In this document: piece by piece, positions 13,910-24,034 of the stretch
Layout: the number at the start of each line of letters is the position of its first letter
Numbering within the stretch: the first letter of the stretch is position 1
Source of the DNA: Chloroflexota bacterium
Lineage (GTDB): Bacteria > Chloroflexota > FW602-bin22 > JAMCYS01
Direction of reading: 5' to 3'
Assembly (NCBI GenBank): GCA_021847625.1
Contig: JAJZQK010000003.1
Span: 1-25,029, forward strand
DNA length: 25,029 nucleotides
Notes under the pieces: model-generated
Told to the model about the DNA's origin: nothing
What the model saw: only the letters and a program-made list of their open reading frames with translations
The model's database searches: none
Program-made: the position numbers and the translations under genes

Positions 13910-14929
13910 CTAGTCGTCTCTTGCGAATGAGGCGCTGAAGTAATCCAGACCCATCGCCCGTTTGGCGTCTACCAAGGTGCGTCGTGCCTCCTGTCGGGCC
14001 AATTCGCTGCCCTGCCGTAGAATCGCCTCCACGAGACTGGGCTGCTCGGCGAACTGGCGGCGACGCTCCTGAATGGGCGCCAGGAAGGCGGTCAGAGCCT
14101 CCACCAAACGGCGCTTGACCTCGACATCGCCGACTTTTCCCGCCCGGTAGCGGGCTTTGAGCTCCGCCACTTCGGCTTTGTTCGGGTTGAAAACGTCGTG
14201 GTAAATGAAGACCGGATTGCCCTTCAAATGCCCGGGGTCGGTGGAGTGTATCCGAGTCGGGTCGGTGTACATCCCCATCACCCGTCTTTGGACAGTCCCC
14301 GGGTCGTCGGCAAGATAGATGGCATTGTCCAGGCTCTTGCTCATCTTAGCAGTGCCGTTGGTGCCCGGCAAGGTCGGTACGTCGCCGATCAAGGCCTCGG
14401 GGACCGGAAAGACGTCGCCGTAGAGGGCGTTGAAGCGCTGGGCGATCTCACGGGTGACCTCCACGTGCGACGCCTGGTCCTTACCGACGGGCACTAGACT
14501 GGCTCGCACCATCAGGATGTCCGCCGCCTGCAGAACCGGGTAGGAGAGCAGACCGAGCGACGCGGTGCCGATCCGCAGGTCACGCATGACTTCTTTGAGC
14601 GTCGGCACTCTCTGCAGACGAGGAACGCTGACGAGCATCGAGAAGATGGTCGCCAGTTCCGTGACCTCAGGCACCTGCGACTGGAGATATGTGGTGCTCT
14701 TGTTGGGGTCAATGCCCACTGCCAGATAATCGAGCACCAGCTCGCGCACGTCGCGCCCAACCTCCGCTAAGTACTCATACTTGGTCGTGAGCATGTGCAG
14801 GTCCGCGATGATGAAGAAGCACTGGTAGGTGTCCTGGAGACGCACGCGGTTGGCAAGCGTGCCCACGTAGTGGCCAAGGTGCAAGCGGCCCGTGGGCCTG
14901 TCTCCAGTCAAGATCCTAGGTCGCTCCAC
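13910..14929 (-). CDS. trpS: Tryptophan--tRNA ligase
   Basis: The product has 339 residues from GTG 14929, with GGAGG seven bases upstream. It is a class I aminoacyl-tRNA synthetase that charges tRNA-Trp. The two class I signatures are HLGH (residues 17-20) and KMSKS (195-199). DLHMLTTKY and LSYPVLQAADILM are typical of TrpRS, as is the short C-terminal anticodon-binding helix domain. The leader upstream (14930-15096) has a small GTGCCG/CGGCAC hairpin but no T-box that I can recognise. It is first in a two-gene unit with pncA. Confidence 0.97.
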   Translation of the reverse strand: MERPRILTGDRPTGRLHLGHYVGTLANRVRLQDTYQCFFIIADLHMLTTKYEYLAEVGRDVRELVLDYLAVGIDPNKSTTYLQSQVPEVTELATIFSMLVSVPRLQRVPTLKEVMRDLRIGTASLGLLSYPVLQAADILMVRASLVPVGKDQASHVEVTREIAQRFNALYGDVFPVPEALIGDVPTLPGTNGTAKMSKSLDNAIYLADDPGTVQRRVMGMYTDPTRIHSTDPGHLKGNPVFIYHDVFNPNKAEVAELKARYRAGKVGDVEVKRRLVEALTAFLAPIQERRRQFAEQPSLVEAILRQGSELARQEARRTLVDAKRAMGLDYFSASFARDD

Positions 14930-15096
14930 GCCGCAACCTCCGGGACTCGCCGCCGCGCGTGCGGTCGGGCTTCCGCCGTCTCTCTGCCGCAGGTAGCGTG
15001 CCAGTGCCGAGGCGGCACCGGTCAGCGTGGCATTGACCCTGCCCGGCCAGGCTGCTCAGCACGGCTGATTAGACTTCAGGGAAAGGGCTGCCACAC

Positions 15097-15417
15097 ATGA
15101 CTGAATGCACCGAGGCCCAGCGGCGAGAGGACCAGAATCTTGAAGCGAGTGTGCAGCAGGTGCTGTTTGAGGTGATGGAGCCGCAGGAATATCCGGTGGG
15201 AGTAGTGGCCCGCCAGGGCACCGTAGAGCTGCGCGGCGCACTGCCTTCCGCCGACTTGCGGCAGTTCGCCTCGCAGCAAGCCCTGGACGCCGAAGGCGTA
15301 GATTGAGTCGTGAACCGAATTCAGGTGGATGAATCTCGGGCGTCGAAGGTCCAGACTGCTCGGGCTATTGCTCAGGTGGCAGGTCTAGCCGGCGAAGATA
15401 GGCGGCGAACTCCTTGA
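15097..15417 (+). pseudogene. BON-domain protein interrupted by an in-frame TGA
   Basis: From ATG 15097 the frame encodes 69 residues and meets TGA at 15304-15306. The translation ends VVARQGTVELRG, then ASQQALDAEGVD. After the TGA the same frame continues VVNRIQVDE and stays open to a second TGA at 15415-15417. Joined across the stop, G-V-D-x-V-V-N-R-I-Q-V is the classic last strand of a BON domain, a small fold binding membranes or ligands. The stop therefore lies inside the domain. A single C-to-T change from CGA (Arg) would create it. Only a weak AAGGG lies before the ATG. TGA is clearly a stop in neighbouring genes (lysX, lysZ, the first permease). The extension overlaps the 3' end of galU by about 50 bp, so the short form could still be real. 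Confidence 0.55.
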
Positions 15418-16240
15418 CCAAGTCGCCTCGTTTCAGAGCCATCTCGACGGTCGCTTTGAGGAAGCCGATCTTGGCTCCGGCATCGTAGCGCCGGCCCTCG
15501 AACTCGTAGGCGAAGATGGGCTCCTCCCGCAGGAGCGCTCGCAAGCCGTCGGTGAGCTGGATCTCGCCGCCCTTGCCCGGTCTGGTCTCGCCCAATAACG
15601 CGAAAATGCGAGGCGTAAGGATGTATCGTCCGACGATGCCCAGGTTGGACGGCGCATCGGCGGGGTCCGGTTTCTCCACCAGGTCTTCCACCCGGTAGAC
15701 CCGGTCGGCGATCTTGGTGGCGGCAATGACGCCATAACTGCCGATCTCGGAACGTGGCACTCGCTCCACGGCAAGGACGCTGCCGCCATAGCGCTCGAAT
15801 ACGTCGACCATCTGACGCAGGCAAGGCACCTCCGAATCGATGATGTCGTCGCTGAGAATGACGGCGAACGGCTCGTTGCCGACCAGGTTGCGAGTCACCC
15901 AGACCGCGTGCCCAAGTCCCAGTTGCTCCTTCTGGCGGATATACGAGATCTCGGCTAGCTCGGAAATCGCTCGCACCTCTGCCAGAAGGGTCTCGGCGCC
16001 TTTCTTGGCGAGCGCGTGTTCTAGTTCGAACGAACTATCGAAGTGATCCTCGATGGCTCGCTTGCCCACAGCGGTGACGATGATGATCTCGCACGCGCCG
16101 GAGTTGACTGCCTCCTCCACCGCATACTGAATGATAGGCTTATCGACAAGTGGCAGCATCTCTTTCGGTTGCGCCTTGGTCGCCGGCAGGAACCTAGTGC
16201 CCCAGCCGGCGGCCGGGAATACCGCTTTTCGGATGCCCAT
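15365..16240 (-). CDS. galU: UTP--glucose-1-phosphate uridylyltransferase
   Basis: The product has 291 residues, the normal GalU length. It makes UDP-glucose from glucose-1-phosphate and UTP for glycan and envelope synthesis. The nucleotidyltransferase signature AGWGTRFLPATKAQPKEMLP begins near residue 11. DKPIIQYAVEEAV, QKEQLGLGHAVWV and the metal-binding DD in AVILSDDIID follow. VEKPDPADAPSNLGIVGRYIL is typical of the sugar-binding half and is given here by its V-E-K-P and G-R-Y-I-L ends. The start ATG is 6 nt after the stop of the AI-2E transporter gene; its ribosome binding site (AGGAGG) lies inside the last codons of that gene. The two are probably one operon. Confidence 0.96.
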   Translation of the reverse strand: MGIRKAVFPAAGWGTRFLPATKAQPKEMLPLVDKPIIQYAVEEAVNSGACEIIIVTAVGKRAIEDHFDSSFELEHALAKKGAETLLAEVRAISELAEISYIRQKEQLGLGHAVWVTRNLVGNEPFAVILSDDIIDSEVPCLRQMVDVFERYGGSVLAVERVPRSEIGSYGVIAATKIADRVYRVEDLVEKPDPADAPSNLGIVGRYILTPRIFALLGETRPGKGGEIQLTDGLRALLREEPIFAYEFEGRRYDAGAKIGFLKATVEMALKRGDLVKEFAAYLRRLDLPPEQ

Positions 16241-16246
16241 CGCGCT

Positions 16247-17461
16247 CTAACCTCCTCGTGCCTTGTGGCTACCTTGCCGGTTGCGTCGCGAGTAACTATC
16301 CCAAATCGCCCGCAGAGTGGCAGCGCTGGGTGCCCTGGACGCGGGAATGTCAGCGTCTTTCCTCTCCGTGCTCTCATCCTTCTCAGCGCCCTCATCGGTT
16401 GCCGGTACCAGGCGCTGATAGAAGAAGCCTAACAGCGCCACCAGCACCGCTGTGACCGGCACGCCAAATATCGCGCCTGCCAGGCCGGCTGCTCTGCCGC
16501 CGACCAGTATCGCCATTAGGACGAGGAGCGGATGCAGCCCTACTGCGTCACTCATCACCTTCGGCGCTAGCACGTTGAAGACGATCTGCTGGAGGACGAA
16601 CAAGGCTATGAACACCTGCAGGGTCAGAGTAACGCCACCCTGGGCGGCCGCGAGGATCAGCGGTGGCACAATGGCGATGATCGGCCCGAAGAAAGGGATC
16701 ACCATTGCCAGAGCGGCAATGGTCGTTGACACGACGATGAAACCCAAGCCGGCCACCTGCATGATGACGGCGGTGCCGGTCGCGTAGACGAACGCCTGGA
16801 TGAGCTGCCCTCGCAAGAAGCCTCCGAACGAGCGCTCAACGCTGTCCAATAGGAATCTAACCTGTTCCCTATAGCCCGAGGGCATAGCGCGAATCGTCTG
16901 ACGCGTGAGGCGCTCGCCGTCAAGGGTGAGGTAAAAAGAGACCACGAGCACGAGTGTGAGGCCCAGCAAGGCCGAGGCGACGCCCGTGGCCAGGCTGACG
17001 GCATTCTGCAGAGCGCTGGTGGCTAGTTGCTGTCCTTGGGCCACCAAGTCGCGGGGGCTAATGATGTTGGCGATATTGGCGGCCTGCAGCTGTTCCGGCA
17101 GGCTGCGTTGAACATCGCCGTACCACAGCGCCAATTGTTGTAGCCAGCCGGGAATGGCGACGGCCAGTTCGGCCAGCTGGGCAACCAACAACGGAACCAA
17201 AACAATGCCTAGCCCCACCGCAATCGCGAAGAAAATGATGTACACGGCAGCAACGCTCAAGGGCCAAGGGACGCGGCCCAGAGCGGATAGCGTCTTCGCC
17301 AATGGGCGGAGGACGAAGGCGATCAACCAGGCCAGCAGAAAGAGGATGATGATGTCGCCGTAGCGCATAGCGAGGTCCCACAGCAGACCGGCCACGTGAA
17401 GGCCTGCCGCCAGAACCAGCAGTACTATGAGGGCACGGAGCCAGGGGTTGTCTTTTAGCAT
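16247..17461 (-). CDS. AI-2E family transporter (PerM/YdiK/TqsA family)
   Basis: The product has 404 residues from ATG 17461. An in-frame ATG at 17491 overlaps the predicted -10 box and would not be transcribed, so the internal start is preferred. Several membrane helices are evident in two groups. The first is near the N-terminus: LRALIVLLVLAAGLHVAG, IIILFLLAWLIAFVLRP and AAVYIIFFAIAVGLG. The second spans the C-terminal half. The family motif is visible in MVIPFFGPIIAIVPP and the following LAPKVMSDAVGLHPLLVL. Members export quorum signals or act in ion and osmotic homeostasis; the substrate is not assignable. The C-terminal 55 residues are charged and likely cytoplasmic. It precedes galU, with which it is likely co-transcribed. 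Confidence 0.9.
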   Translation of the reverse strand: MLKDNPWLRALIVLLVLAAGLHVAGLLWDLAMRYGDIIILFLLAWLIAFVLRPLAKTLSALGRVPWPLSVAAVYIIFFAIAVGLGIVLVPLLVAQLAELAVAIPGWLQQLALWYGDVQRSLPEQLQAANIANIISPRDLVAQGQQLATSALQNAVSLATGVASALLGLTLVLVVSFYLTLDGERLTRQTIRAMPSGYREQVRFLLDSVERSFGGFLRGQLIQAFVYATGTAVIMQVAGLGFIVVSTTIAALAMVIPFFGPIIAIVPPLILAAAQGGVTLTLQVFIALFVLQQIVFNVLAPKVMSDAVGLHPLLVLMAILVGGRAAGLAGAIFGVPVTAVLVALLGFFYQRLVPATDEGAEKDESTERKDADIPASRAPSAATLRAIWDSYSRRNRQGSHKARGG

Positions 17462-17489
17462 AAGCACCGGCAAACGCGCTGCCGGGGTC

Positions 17490-17518
17490 ATTCTACACGA
17501 ACCATACTAGGGCGGCAA
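17490..17518 (-). promoter_or_regulatory. Promoter of the AI-2E transporter-galU unit
   Basis: -10 TAGAAT (17495-17490) and -35 TTGCCG (17518-17513), with a 17-bp spacer on the minus strand. The predicted start near 17483 lies about 22 nt before the ATG at 17461. It is divergent from the -10 at 17574. Confidence 0.55.
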
Positions 17519-17573
17519 GCCAGGCGGCTCGCCAGGCTAGTCGGACGAGCCACACGACCGCCGTGTCCCGCTC

Positions 17574-17579
17574 TATAAT
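17574..17579 (+). promoter_or_regulatory. -10 element of the lipid kinase-like gene
   Basis: A perfect TATAAT, without a recognisable -35 at 16-18 bp. The predicted start near 17586 rules out the upstream in-frame ATGs (17563, 17578) and supports translation from 17611-17620. Confidence 0.45.
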
Positions 17580-17610
17580 GGCGGTGCGGTGGATTGCCGG
17601 CGCGGGAGGG

Positions 17611-18531
17611 ATGGCAGTGGTGCGGAACCTGGTAATTGTCAATCCGGTAGCGGGCGGAGGTAGTTCGGCTAAGCGCTGGGAGAGAGCCGAGCCCCTACTC
17701 CGCCAGCTAGGTTACGATTTCGAGCAAACCGTCACCGGGAAACAGGGCGAAGCCCAGGCCTTGGCGGCACAAGCGGCGGCGCGCGGCTACAAGTGCGTCG
17801 TCGCCGTGGGCGGCGACGGCACGGTCAGCGAAATTGTCAACGGCCTTCTGACCGAAACCGGGGTCGCCGGGGGTGGTCCTCGTCTGGGCATCGTTCCCAC
17901 CGGCCGAGGGGTAGACCTCTGCCGCACCCTCGGCATACCGCTGGACTACCTGGAGGCAACCAGGCGCCTGGTGGACGCGCGCACCGTCGCGATTGACATT
18001 GGAGAGGCGGAATACACGGCCGCCGGCGCCGCCAGGCACTGCTATTTCGCCAATTTCGCGGGCATGGGATTCGACGTAGAGGTATCACGGCGCGCCAACA
18101 CTATCGCCCCGCGGGGCGGCGGAACGATCCCCTACCTGTCGAGCGTGTTCCTCTGCCTTCTTTCATTTCGCAACAAGCGAGTCGAGATGGTGGCTGACGG
18201 TGAAGTGACGCGCCGTCGCGTTGCCTCGATCATTGCCGCCAACGGCCAGTACTTCGGAGGCGGCATGCGGATTGCGCCCCAGGCGAGTCTCACCGACGGC
18301 CAGTTCGACGTGGTGATCCTGGGAGACCTCAGCCGGCCGGAACTGGTGGTCAATCTGCCCAAGATCTACGAGGGCACCCACGTGACTCACCCCAAAGTCG
18401 ACGTCTTTCGCGCGCGGACGTTGGAGGTGCATTCGGTGGAGCCGGTGTATTTCCAGGTTGACGGCGATCCGCTAGGGGAAACACCGGTCAAACTATGCCT
18501 GCACCCTGCAGCTCTGCAGGTTGTGGTGTAG
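17611..18531 (+). CDS. Diacylglycerol/sphingosine kinase-like protein (DAGK catalytic domain)
   Basis: The product has about 306 residues. The ATG at 17611 directly abuts GGGAGGG (17604-17610). GTG codons at 17617 and 17620 are better spaced from that site, so the true start may be one of these. The N-terminus LVIVNPVAGGG is the first motif of the DAGK/YegS fold. GGDGTVSEIVNGL is the ATP-binding motif, followed by LGIVPTGRGVDLCRTLGIP, where most members have GTGNDFAR. The C-terminal beta-sandwich contains NGQYFGGGMRIAPQASLTDGQFDVV, given by its G-G-G-M and P-x-A-x-x-x-D-G elements, and ends near YFQVDGDPLGETP. Such enzymes phosphorylate lipids such as diacylglycerol at the inner membrane face. 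GRGVD for GTGND is a deviation in the motif. It converges on the ROK kinase gene. Confidence 0.88.
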   Translation: MAVVRNLVIVNPVAGGGSSAKRWERAEPLLRQLGYDFEQTVTGKQGEAQALAAQAAARGYKCVVAVGGDGTVSEIVNGLLTETGVAGGGPRLGIVPTGRGVDLCRTLGIPLDYLEATRRLVDARTVAIDIGEAEYTAAGAARHCYFANFAGMGFDVEVSRRANTIAPRGGGTIPYLSSVFLCLLSFRNKRVEMVADGEVTRRRVASIIAANGQYFGGGMRIAPQASLTDGQFDVVILGDLSRPELVVNLPKIYEGTHVTHPKVDVFRARTLEVHSVEPVYFQVDGDPLGETPVKLCLHPAALQVVV

Positions 18532-18629
18532 CAATTGGACCATTGGCGGTCCCTGGACGGCAGAGCGACTGGCGTGCGTCCGAAAGAGGGTTTCAGTTTG
18601 ACGCCTGTACCTGGGGAAACTGGATTAGC

Positions 18630-18647
18630 GCCGGGCCTTGCCCCGGC
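18630..18647. terminator. Small GC-rich hairpin between convergent genes
   Basis: GCCGGG (18630-18635) and CCCGGC (18642-18647) form a 6-bp stem with a 6-nt loop, about 100 nt after the lipid kinase stop. No T-run is present. It could be a weak terminator or part of the neighbouring repeat region. Confidence 0.25.
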
Positions 18648-18670
18648 TCCGGTCGGCCCCTGATAGGCGG

Positions 18671-18740
18671 GGAGCGGACTAAAGTCCGCACTACAAACAC
18701 GGGCTCCTCGTCGTTAGTAGTGCGGACTTCAGTCCGCTCC
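18671..18740. repeat. REP/BIME-like pair of inverted palindromes
   Basis: A 24-nt arm at 18671-18694 and a 24-nt arm at 18717-18740 are inverted copies with one difference, separated by 22 nt. Each arm is itself a palindrome (GCGGACT, two bases, AGTCCGC). Read outward from the centre, each begins with GTAG, the tetranucleotide at the foot of REP hairpins recognised by REP-associated tyrosine transposases (RAYTs). The element sits between two convergent genes, where it may also stabilise or end transcripts. No RAYT gene lies in the window. Confidence 0.7.
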
Positions 18741-18780
18741 GGTCCCGACGTCGGGGGCACCTCCCTCGCGCCTGTGCTTC

Positions 18781-19752
18781 CTACGCCCCGCCGAATACCT
18801 CCGTCAAGACCAGCGCTGCCGCGCCGTACAGACCGGCGTCGTCGCCCAGGGCCGCCGGCACGATGGGGGCCCTGTCCCTATACGGAACCATTGCCCTCTC
18901 TGACACGACCCGGCGCACCGGCCGGAACAACAAATCACCGGCGAGGCTGACACCACCGCCGATTACGACTATCTCCGGGTCGAAGGTGTGCAAAGCGTTG
19001 ACCACGCCGAGGCCGAGGAAACCGGCCGCCGTGTCGAAGACTTCGCCGGCCAGTGGATCGCCCGCCGCTGCCGCTCGGGCCACCATCTCGGCGTCGACCG
19101 TCGCCAAGTCCTCTTGACTCATCCCCAACAGACTTGAAGGGTCGCCGCGCGCCAGGCGGAGTCGGGCCTCGCGCGCGATGGCAGTGCCCGAGGCCACGGA
19201 TTCTAGGCAGCCTCGATGGCCGCAGCCGCAGAGCGGGCCCTCGGGCAGAATGATCGTGTGCCCGAGCTCGGCGGCCAAACCGTGCGCTCCCAGCAACAGC
19301 TTGCCGTCGACAAGCACGCCGCCGCCGATGCCCGTGCTGACTGTGAAGTAGACCACGTCCCGCAGTCCGGTCGCCGCGCCATAGGAGGACTCGCCCAAAG
19401 CGGCCAGGTTGGCATCGTTGTTCACGTGGACGGGCAGGCCGAGCCGCGTCTCCATCTCTTCCTTGAGAGATACATTGTGCCAACCCGGCATGTTGGGGGT
19501 CTCTAGGACCACACCGCGCCAGGGGTCGAGCGGGCCCGGCGAGCCCAAGCCGACGCCCACGACTCTGGCCAGGCCTTCCCTGGCGCAAGTCTCGCGCACG
19601 GCAGTCGCCAAGCGGTCTATGACCGCATGCGGTCCGGCTGCCGCCTCTGTGGCCCAGCCCTGGCGACGGATCATCTTGCCGTCGGTGCGGAAGAGGCCCA
19701 CGCGAAAGCGGGTCCCGCCCAGGTCGATGCCCACGACTAAGTCTCTTTCCAC
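18781..19752 (-). CDS. ROK family sugar kinase (glucokinase-like)
   Basis: The product has 323 residues from GTG 19752. The N-terminal phosphate-binding motif is VGIDLGGTRFRVGLF. The sugar-binding region VNNDANLAALGE and the ATP loop FTVSTGIGGGV are typical of ROK kinases. The zinc-binding CGCGHRGCLE (about residues 175-184) separates this group from non-ROK glucokinases and includes the HRGCLE signature. GHTIILPEG supplies the conserved sugar-contacting glutamate/histidine region. Glucose is the most common substrate, but fructose or N-acetylmannosamine kinases look alike. There is no helix-turn-helix domain, so it is a kinase and not a ROK repressor. It has its own promoter (19789-19818) and is separated from lysK by 232 nt. 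Confidence 0.92.
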   Translation of the reverse strand: MERDLVVGIDLGGTRFRVGLFRTDGKMIRRQGWATEAAAGPHAVIDRLATAVRETCAREGLARVVGVGLGSPGPLDPWRGVVLETPNMPGWHNVSLKEEMETRLGLPVHVNNDANLAALGESSYGAATGLRDVVYFTVSTGIGGGVLVDGKLLLGAHGLAAELGHTIILPEGPLCGCGHRGCLESVASGTAIAREARLRLARGDPSSLLGMSQEDLATVDAEMVARAAAAGDPLAGEVFDTAAGFLGLGVVNALHTFDPEIVVIGGGVSLAGDLLFRPVRRVVSERAMVPYRDRAPIVPAALGDDAGLYGAAALVLTEVFGGA

Positions 19753-19788
19753 TCCTGCAACCCCCGGCCGGCTACTACGTTCGCCGCC

Positions 19789-19818
19789 ATTCTACGCGAG
19801 GCTCGCTGCCACTGCCAA
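19789..19818 (-). promoter_or_regulatory. Promoter of the ROK kinase gene
   Basis: -10 TAGAAT (19794-19789) and -35 TTGGCA (19818-19813), with an 18-bp spacer on the minus strand. Transcription would begin near 19782, about 30 nt before the GTG start. Confidence 0.55.
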
Positions 19819-19984
19819 TCGGCCTGCGGAGATCAGACAAGCCAGACCTGGCCCGGGCGCGGCGGACGAAGACCGCTGGCCCGGAGAGTAGCAGGGAAGC
19901 AAGCGGACCTGGCTTAATCGAGTAGAGAAGCGGAACCGAACTGCGCTCGTGGTGTTCCGGGTCGCCCGCGGTAGCCGGTCGAGC

Positions 19985-21012
19985 CTATAGTGACTCTAGG
20001 ACTGCCGCGAGGACGTCCACGGCGCGCCGGAACTCGGCGAGGGAGACGTGCTCGTTGGGGGTGTGATCGAGGCTGGAGTCGCCCGGGCCGTAAGCGACTA
20101 TGGGGCAGTCCCAGACGGGGCCCAGCACGTTCATATCCGAGGTGCCGGTCTTCAGCTTGAAGCGCGGCTCGCCACCGGCCGCGCGGATGGCAGCGGTGAA
20201 GGCTCGCACCAGCGGGTTGTTCTTGTTGGCGCGGAAGGCGGGGTCCTCGTTACTGAATTGACAGACGGCCTCCCCGGCCAACTCGCCGACGAGGGACTTG
20301 AACGAGGCGACCTCGAAATCAACCGGTACCCGTAGGGCAATCAACTGCTCCACTCGCTCGGCGAAGCCATCGGCTCGGGAGTTGATGCGCCGCAGCGACA
20401 GGTCGAGGGCGTCGAAGGGACGCTTGCCCTGGTTGAACTCCGTCGCCGCTGCCTGAAGAGCGTTCCAGAAGGCTACCGCGTCCTCGGGGGCGGAGCGGCC
20501 CGGCCCAGCGGAGTGACGCATCGGCCGCACAAGCGAGTAGTGGATCCAAAGCCGGCCCTTGTAGCCGAGGGTGATCCCCGCCCAACCGCTCGGCTCGCCG
20601 ACGATGGCGAACTCGGGTCGGGGGCGCTGCATGGCCTGGCGGGCGCCGCGCGAGCTGGCGGCCTCTTCCTCTACCGCCCCAATTACGGTTAGGCGCAAGT
20701 TGCGCGGTCGTGCTCTGGCGGCCGCCAGGATGAAAGCGGCCATCGGGCCCTTGGCGTCCACAGCTCCGCGCCCGTAAAGGAGGTCGCCCTCCCGGCGCAC
20801 GGCGATGAAGCCCTCCACGGTGTCGATGTGGCCCAGCAGCACGATCTCGCGCTCGCCCGAGCCGATCTCGCCCACTGGGTTGCCGGCAGCATCGACATAA
20901 CTGCGGAAGCCTAGATCGGCCAGGCGCTCGCACAGCAAGTTCGCGACCTGCTGCTCCGAACCCGAGGGGCTATACAGCGAAAGCAGCTCGCCCAGAAAGG
21001 CAGCGTCGTCCA

Positions 21013-21013
<1 letters not shown>
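19985..21013 (-). CDS. lysK: [LysW]-lysine hydrolase
   Basis: The product has 342 residues. It is an M20-family metallopeptidase that releases lysine from the carrier LysW in the last step of the pathway. Metal-site motifs are [20 protein letters not shown], the EEE near residue 118 and GEPSG. The C-terminal [10 protein letters not shown] and [19 protein letters not shown] are typical of LysK rather than ArgE. The ATG at 21013 overlaps the lysJ stop by one base (TAATG), so translation is coupled. The final gene of the visible operon, it is followed by 232 nt without a gene before the ROK promoter. LysK enzymes of some organisms also act on LysW-ornithine, so an additional role in arginine synthesis cannot be excluded. 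Confidence 0.93.
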
Positions 21014-22166
<1,153 letters not shown>

Positions 22167-22170
<4 letters not shown>

Positions 22171-22970
22171 CGGATCACCGTACCCTTCCCTTCGAGCGCG
22201 CGGGAGACCGCGTTCTCGCCGCGCGCGTCGGCAAACACGACCTCGCGCACGCCCTCCGCCAGTGCCTCGGCGGCGCCCATCACCTTCTTTTTCATGCGTC
22301 CCTTGGCGAAATCGGCATAGCGTTCGATCTGGTCGCGGCGGATTTCCGTAACCAGTGAGGATGCGTCGTTGACATCGCGCAGCAAACCGGGCACGTTGGA
22401 GAGGATGATCAGTTTCTCCGCGCCCAGGGCCGCGGCGAGCACGGCGGCAGCGCGGTCGCCGTCAACGTTGATGGCCTCGCTCTCGTAGGAGATGGCCGGC
22501 GGGGTGATGACGGGTGTGTAGCCATTGTCGCGCAGCAGCTTGACCAGGTGAACGTTGACCTTCTCCACCTTGCCCGTGTAGTCGTCCCGCAGCACCTTGC
22601 GCTTGCCGTCCTCGACGACCTTGATGAACTCCTTGCGCGAGCCCTCTAACAGGCGGCCGTCGATGCCGGAGAGGCCAACCGCGTTGACGCCCTGCTTCTG
22701 CAGCTGCTCGACTATGTACTTGTTCACTTTGCCAACGTAGACCATCGTGAAGATGGCTAGCGTTTCCCGGTCGGTGTAGCGGCTCTCCACGCCTGAGAGA
22801 GAGGTTACGAACCGGGGCGGCTTGCCGAGTTTGGCGGACAGTACATTCGTGTCGTGCGAGCCGCCGTGGACCAACACAATGTCCACGCCGGACTTGATGC
22901 AGTTGGCCAGGTCGCGGCAGAATGCCTCCAGGTCGATGCCTTCGCTGCCGCCCACTTTGACGACAATCAT
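22167..22970 (-). CDS. lysZ: [LysW]-aminoadipate kinase
   Basis: The product has 267 residues from ATG 22970, with GAGGAGG eight bases upstream. In-frame sequence reaches to 23048 but overlaps the lysY end. It is an amino-acid kinase family protein related to ArgB and phosphorylates the aminoadipate carried on LysW. Motifs are VVKVGGSEGIDLEA, LVHGGSHDTNVL and RFVTSLSGVESRYTDRETL. The last motif, with SRYTDRETL, is characteristic of LysZ, in contrast to ArgB. The nucleotide-binding segment NVDGDRAAAVLAAALGAEKLI and the KGRMKKKVMGAAEAL near the C-terminus are also present, described here by their D-G-D-R and K-K-K-V-M-G cores. It lies 23 nt downstream of lysY. Confidence 0.95.
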
Positions 22971-22993
22971 CTCGGCCGCCTCCTCGGTGGTCG

Positions 22994-24034
22994 TTAGATG
23001 GGGTGCAGGCCCAGAAACTCCAGGCCCAGAGTCTCCTCGAAGCCGCAAGCCACGTTCATGGCCTGCACGCCATTGCCGGCGGCACCCTTCATCAGGTTGT
23101 CCAGCGCGGCCATCACGACTAGCCGGTCGCTGCCCTCGTCCCGCTCGAAGCCCACGTCGCAGAAATTGGAGCCGGCCAGGATCTTGGGCTCCGGGTAGCG
23201 GTAGATGCCTGTGCGGTCCTTGACGATGCGCAAGAACGGCTCTTGGCCGTACTCCTGGCGGTAGACGCGCCAGATATCCTTCTCGGCCAGATTGTCCTTC
23301 AAGAAGACGTGGCAGGTGGCGAGGATGCCGCGCACCAGCTCGACGGCGGTGGCGGAGAAATACACCTTGGGCGTCTGGCCGCCGAAGGTCAGCTCCTGCA
23401 TCACCTCGGCCGTGTGCCGGTGCATCGTCGGTTGGAAGGAACGCACGGCGTGCGAGCGCTCGGGATGGTGCGACGAGTCAGAAGCCTTGGCGCCCGCCTC
23501 CGAGGAGCCCACCTTGACCTCGACGACCACGCGGCTCGGGTCCGCCAGTCCATGCTTGAACAGGGGTAGCAGGCCAAGAATCGTCGTGGTGGCGTTGCAG
23601 CCGGCGCCGGTGATGATGCGCGCGCTCTTGATCGCCTCGCGATGCAGCTCCGGTATGCCGTAGACGGCCTGCCCCAGCAGGTCGGGCCGCGCGTGCGGGG
23701 CGCCATACCACTTCGGGTAATCCGCCGGGTCGCGCAGGCGGAAATCGGCGCCGAGGTCGATCACTCGCTCCGCCACGGACAGAAACTCGGGCATGCGTTT
23801 CATCGAGCTGCCGTGGGGCAGCGCCACAAAGAGCACCTCGCAGGGCTCCAAGTCGAGGGCGCTGACGAACTTGAGATCCGTGCGCTTCCTCAAGTTCGGA
23901 TGCACGCTGTGCACGTACTTGCCGGCGTTGCTCTCGGACGTGACCTGTCCCAGCGTGACTTTGGGATGGCCCAGAAGCAGCCGCAGCGACTCGCCGCCGG
24001 CGTAGCCGGAACCGCCTACTATGGAGACCTTCAA
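22994..24034 (-). CDS. lysY: [LysW]-aminoadipyl phosphate reductase
   Basis: The product has 346 residues from TTG 24034, which overlaps the lysX stop (TTGA) and is preceded by GGAGG. It reduces LysW-aminoadipyl phosphate to the semialdehyde with NADPH and is homologous to ArgC. The Rossmann motif is [15 protein letters not shown]. Cys146 in [12 protein letters not shown] is the catalytic thiol. [19 protein letters not shown], then [16 protein letters not shown] carries the conserved histidine. [12 protein letters not shown] is the segment that tends to mark LysY relative to Arg[13 protein letters not shown] is in the C-terminal part. The UUG start may lower translation relative to lysX. Confidence 0.95.
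   Translation of the reverse strand: MKVSIVGGSGYAGGESLRLLLGHPKVTLGQVTSESNAGKYVHSVHPNLRKRTDLKFVSALDLEPCEVLFVALPHGSSMKRMPEFLSVAERVIDLGADFRLRDPADYPKWYGAPHARPDLLGQAVYGIPELHREAIKSARIITGAGCNATTTILGLLPLFKHGLADPSRVVVEVKVGSSEAGAKASDSSHHPERSHAVRSFQPTMHRHTAEVMQELTFGGQTPKVYFSATAVELVRGILATCHVFLKDNLAEKDIWRVYRQEYGQEPFLRIVKDRTGIYRYPEPKILAGSNFCDVGFERDEGSDRLVVMAALDNLMKGAAGNGVQAMNVACGFEETLGLEFLGLHPI

Noticed and set aside
15304..15306. Recoding of UGA as selenocysteine or tryptophan in the BON gene.
   Set aside because: Neighbouring genes use TGA as a normal stop, BON domains have no conserved Cys or Trp at this site, and no SECIS-like hairpin was apparent. A CGA-to-TGA mutation is simpler.
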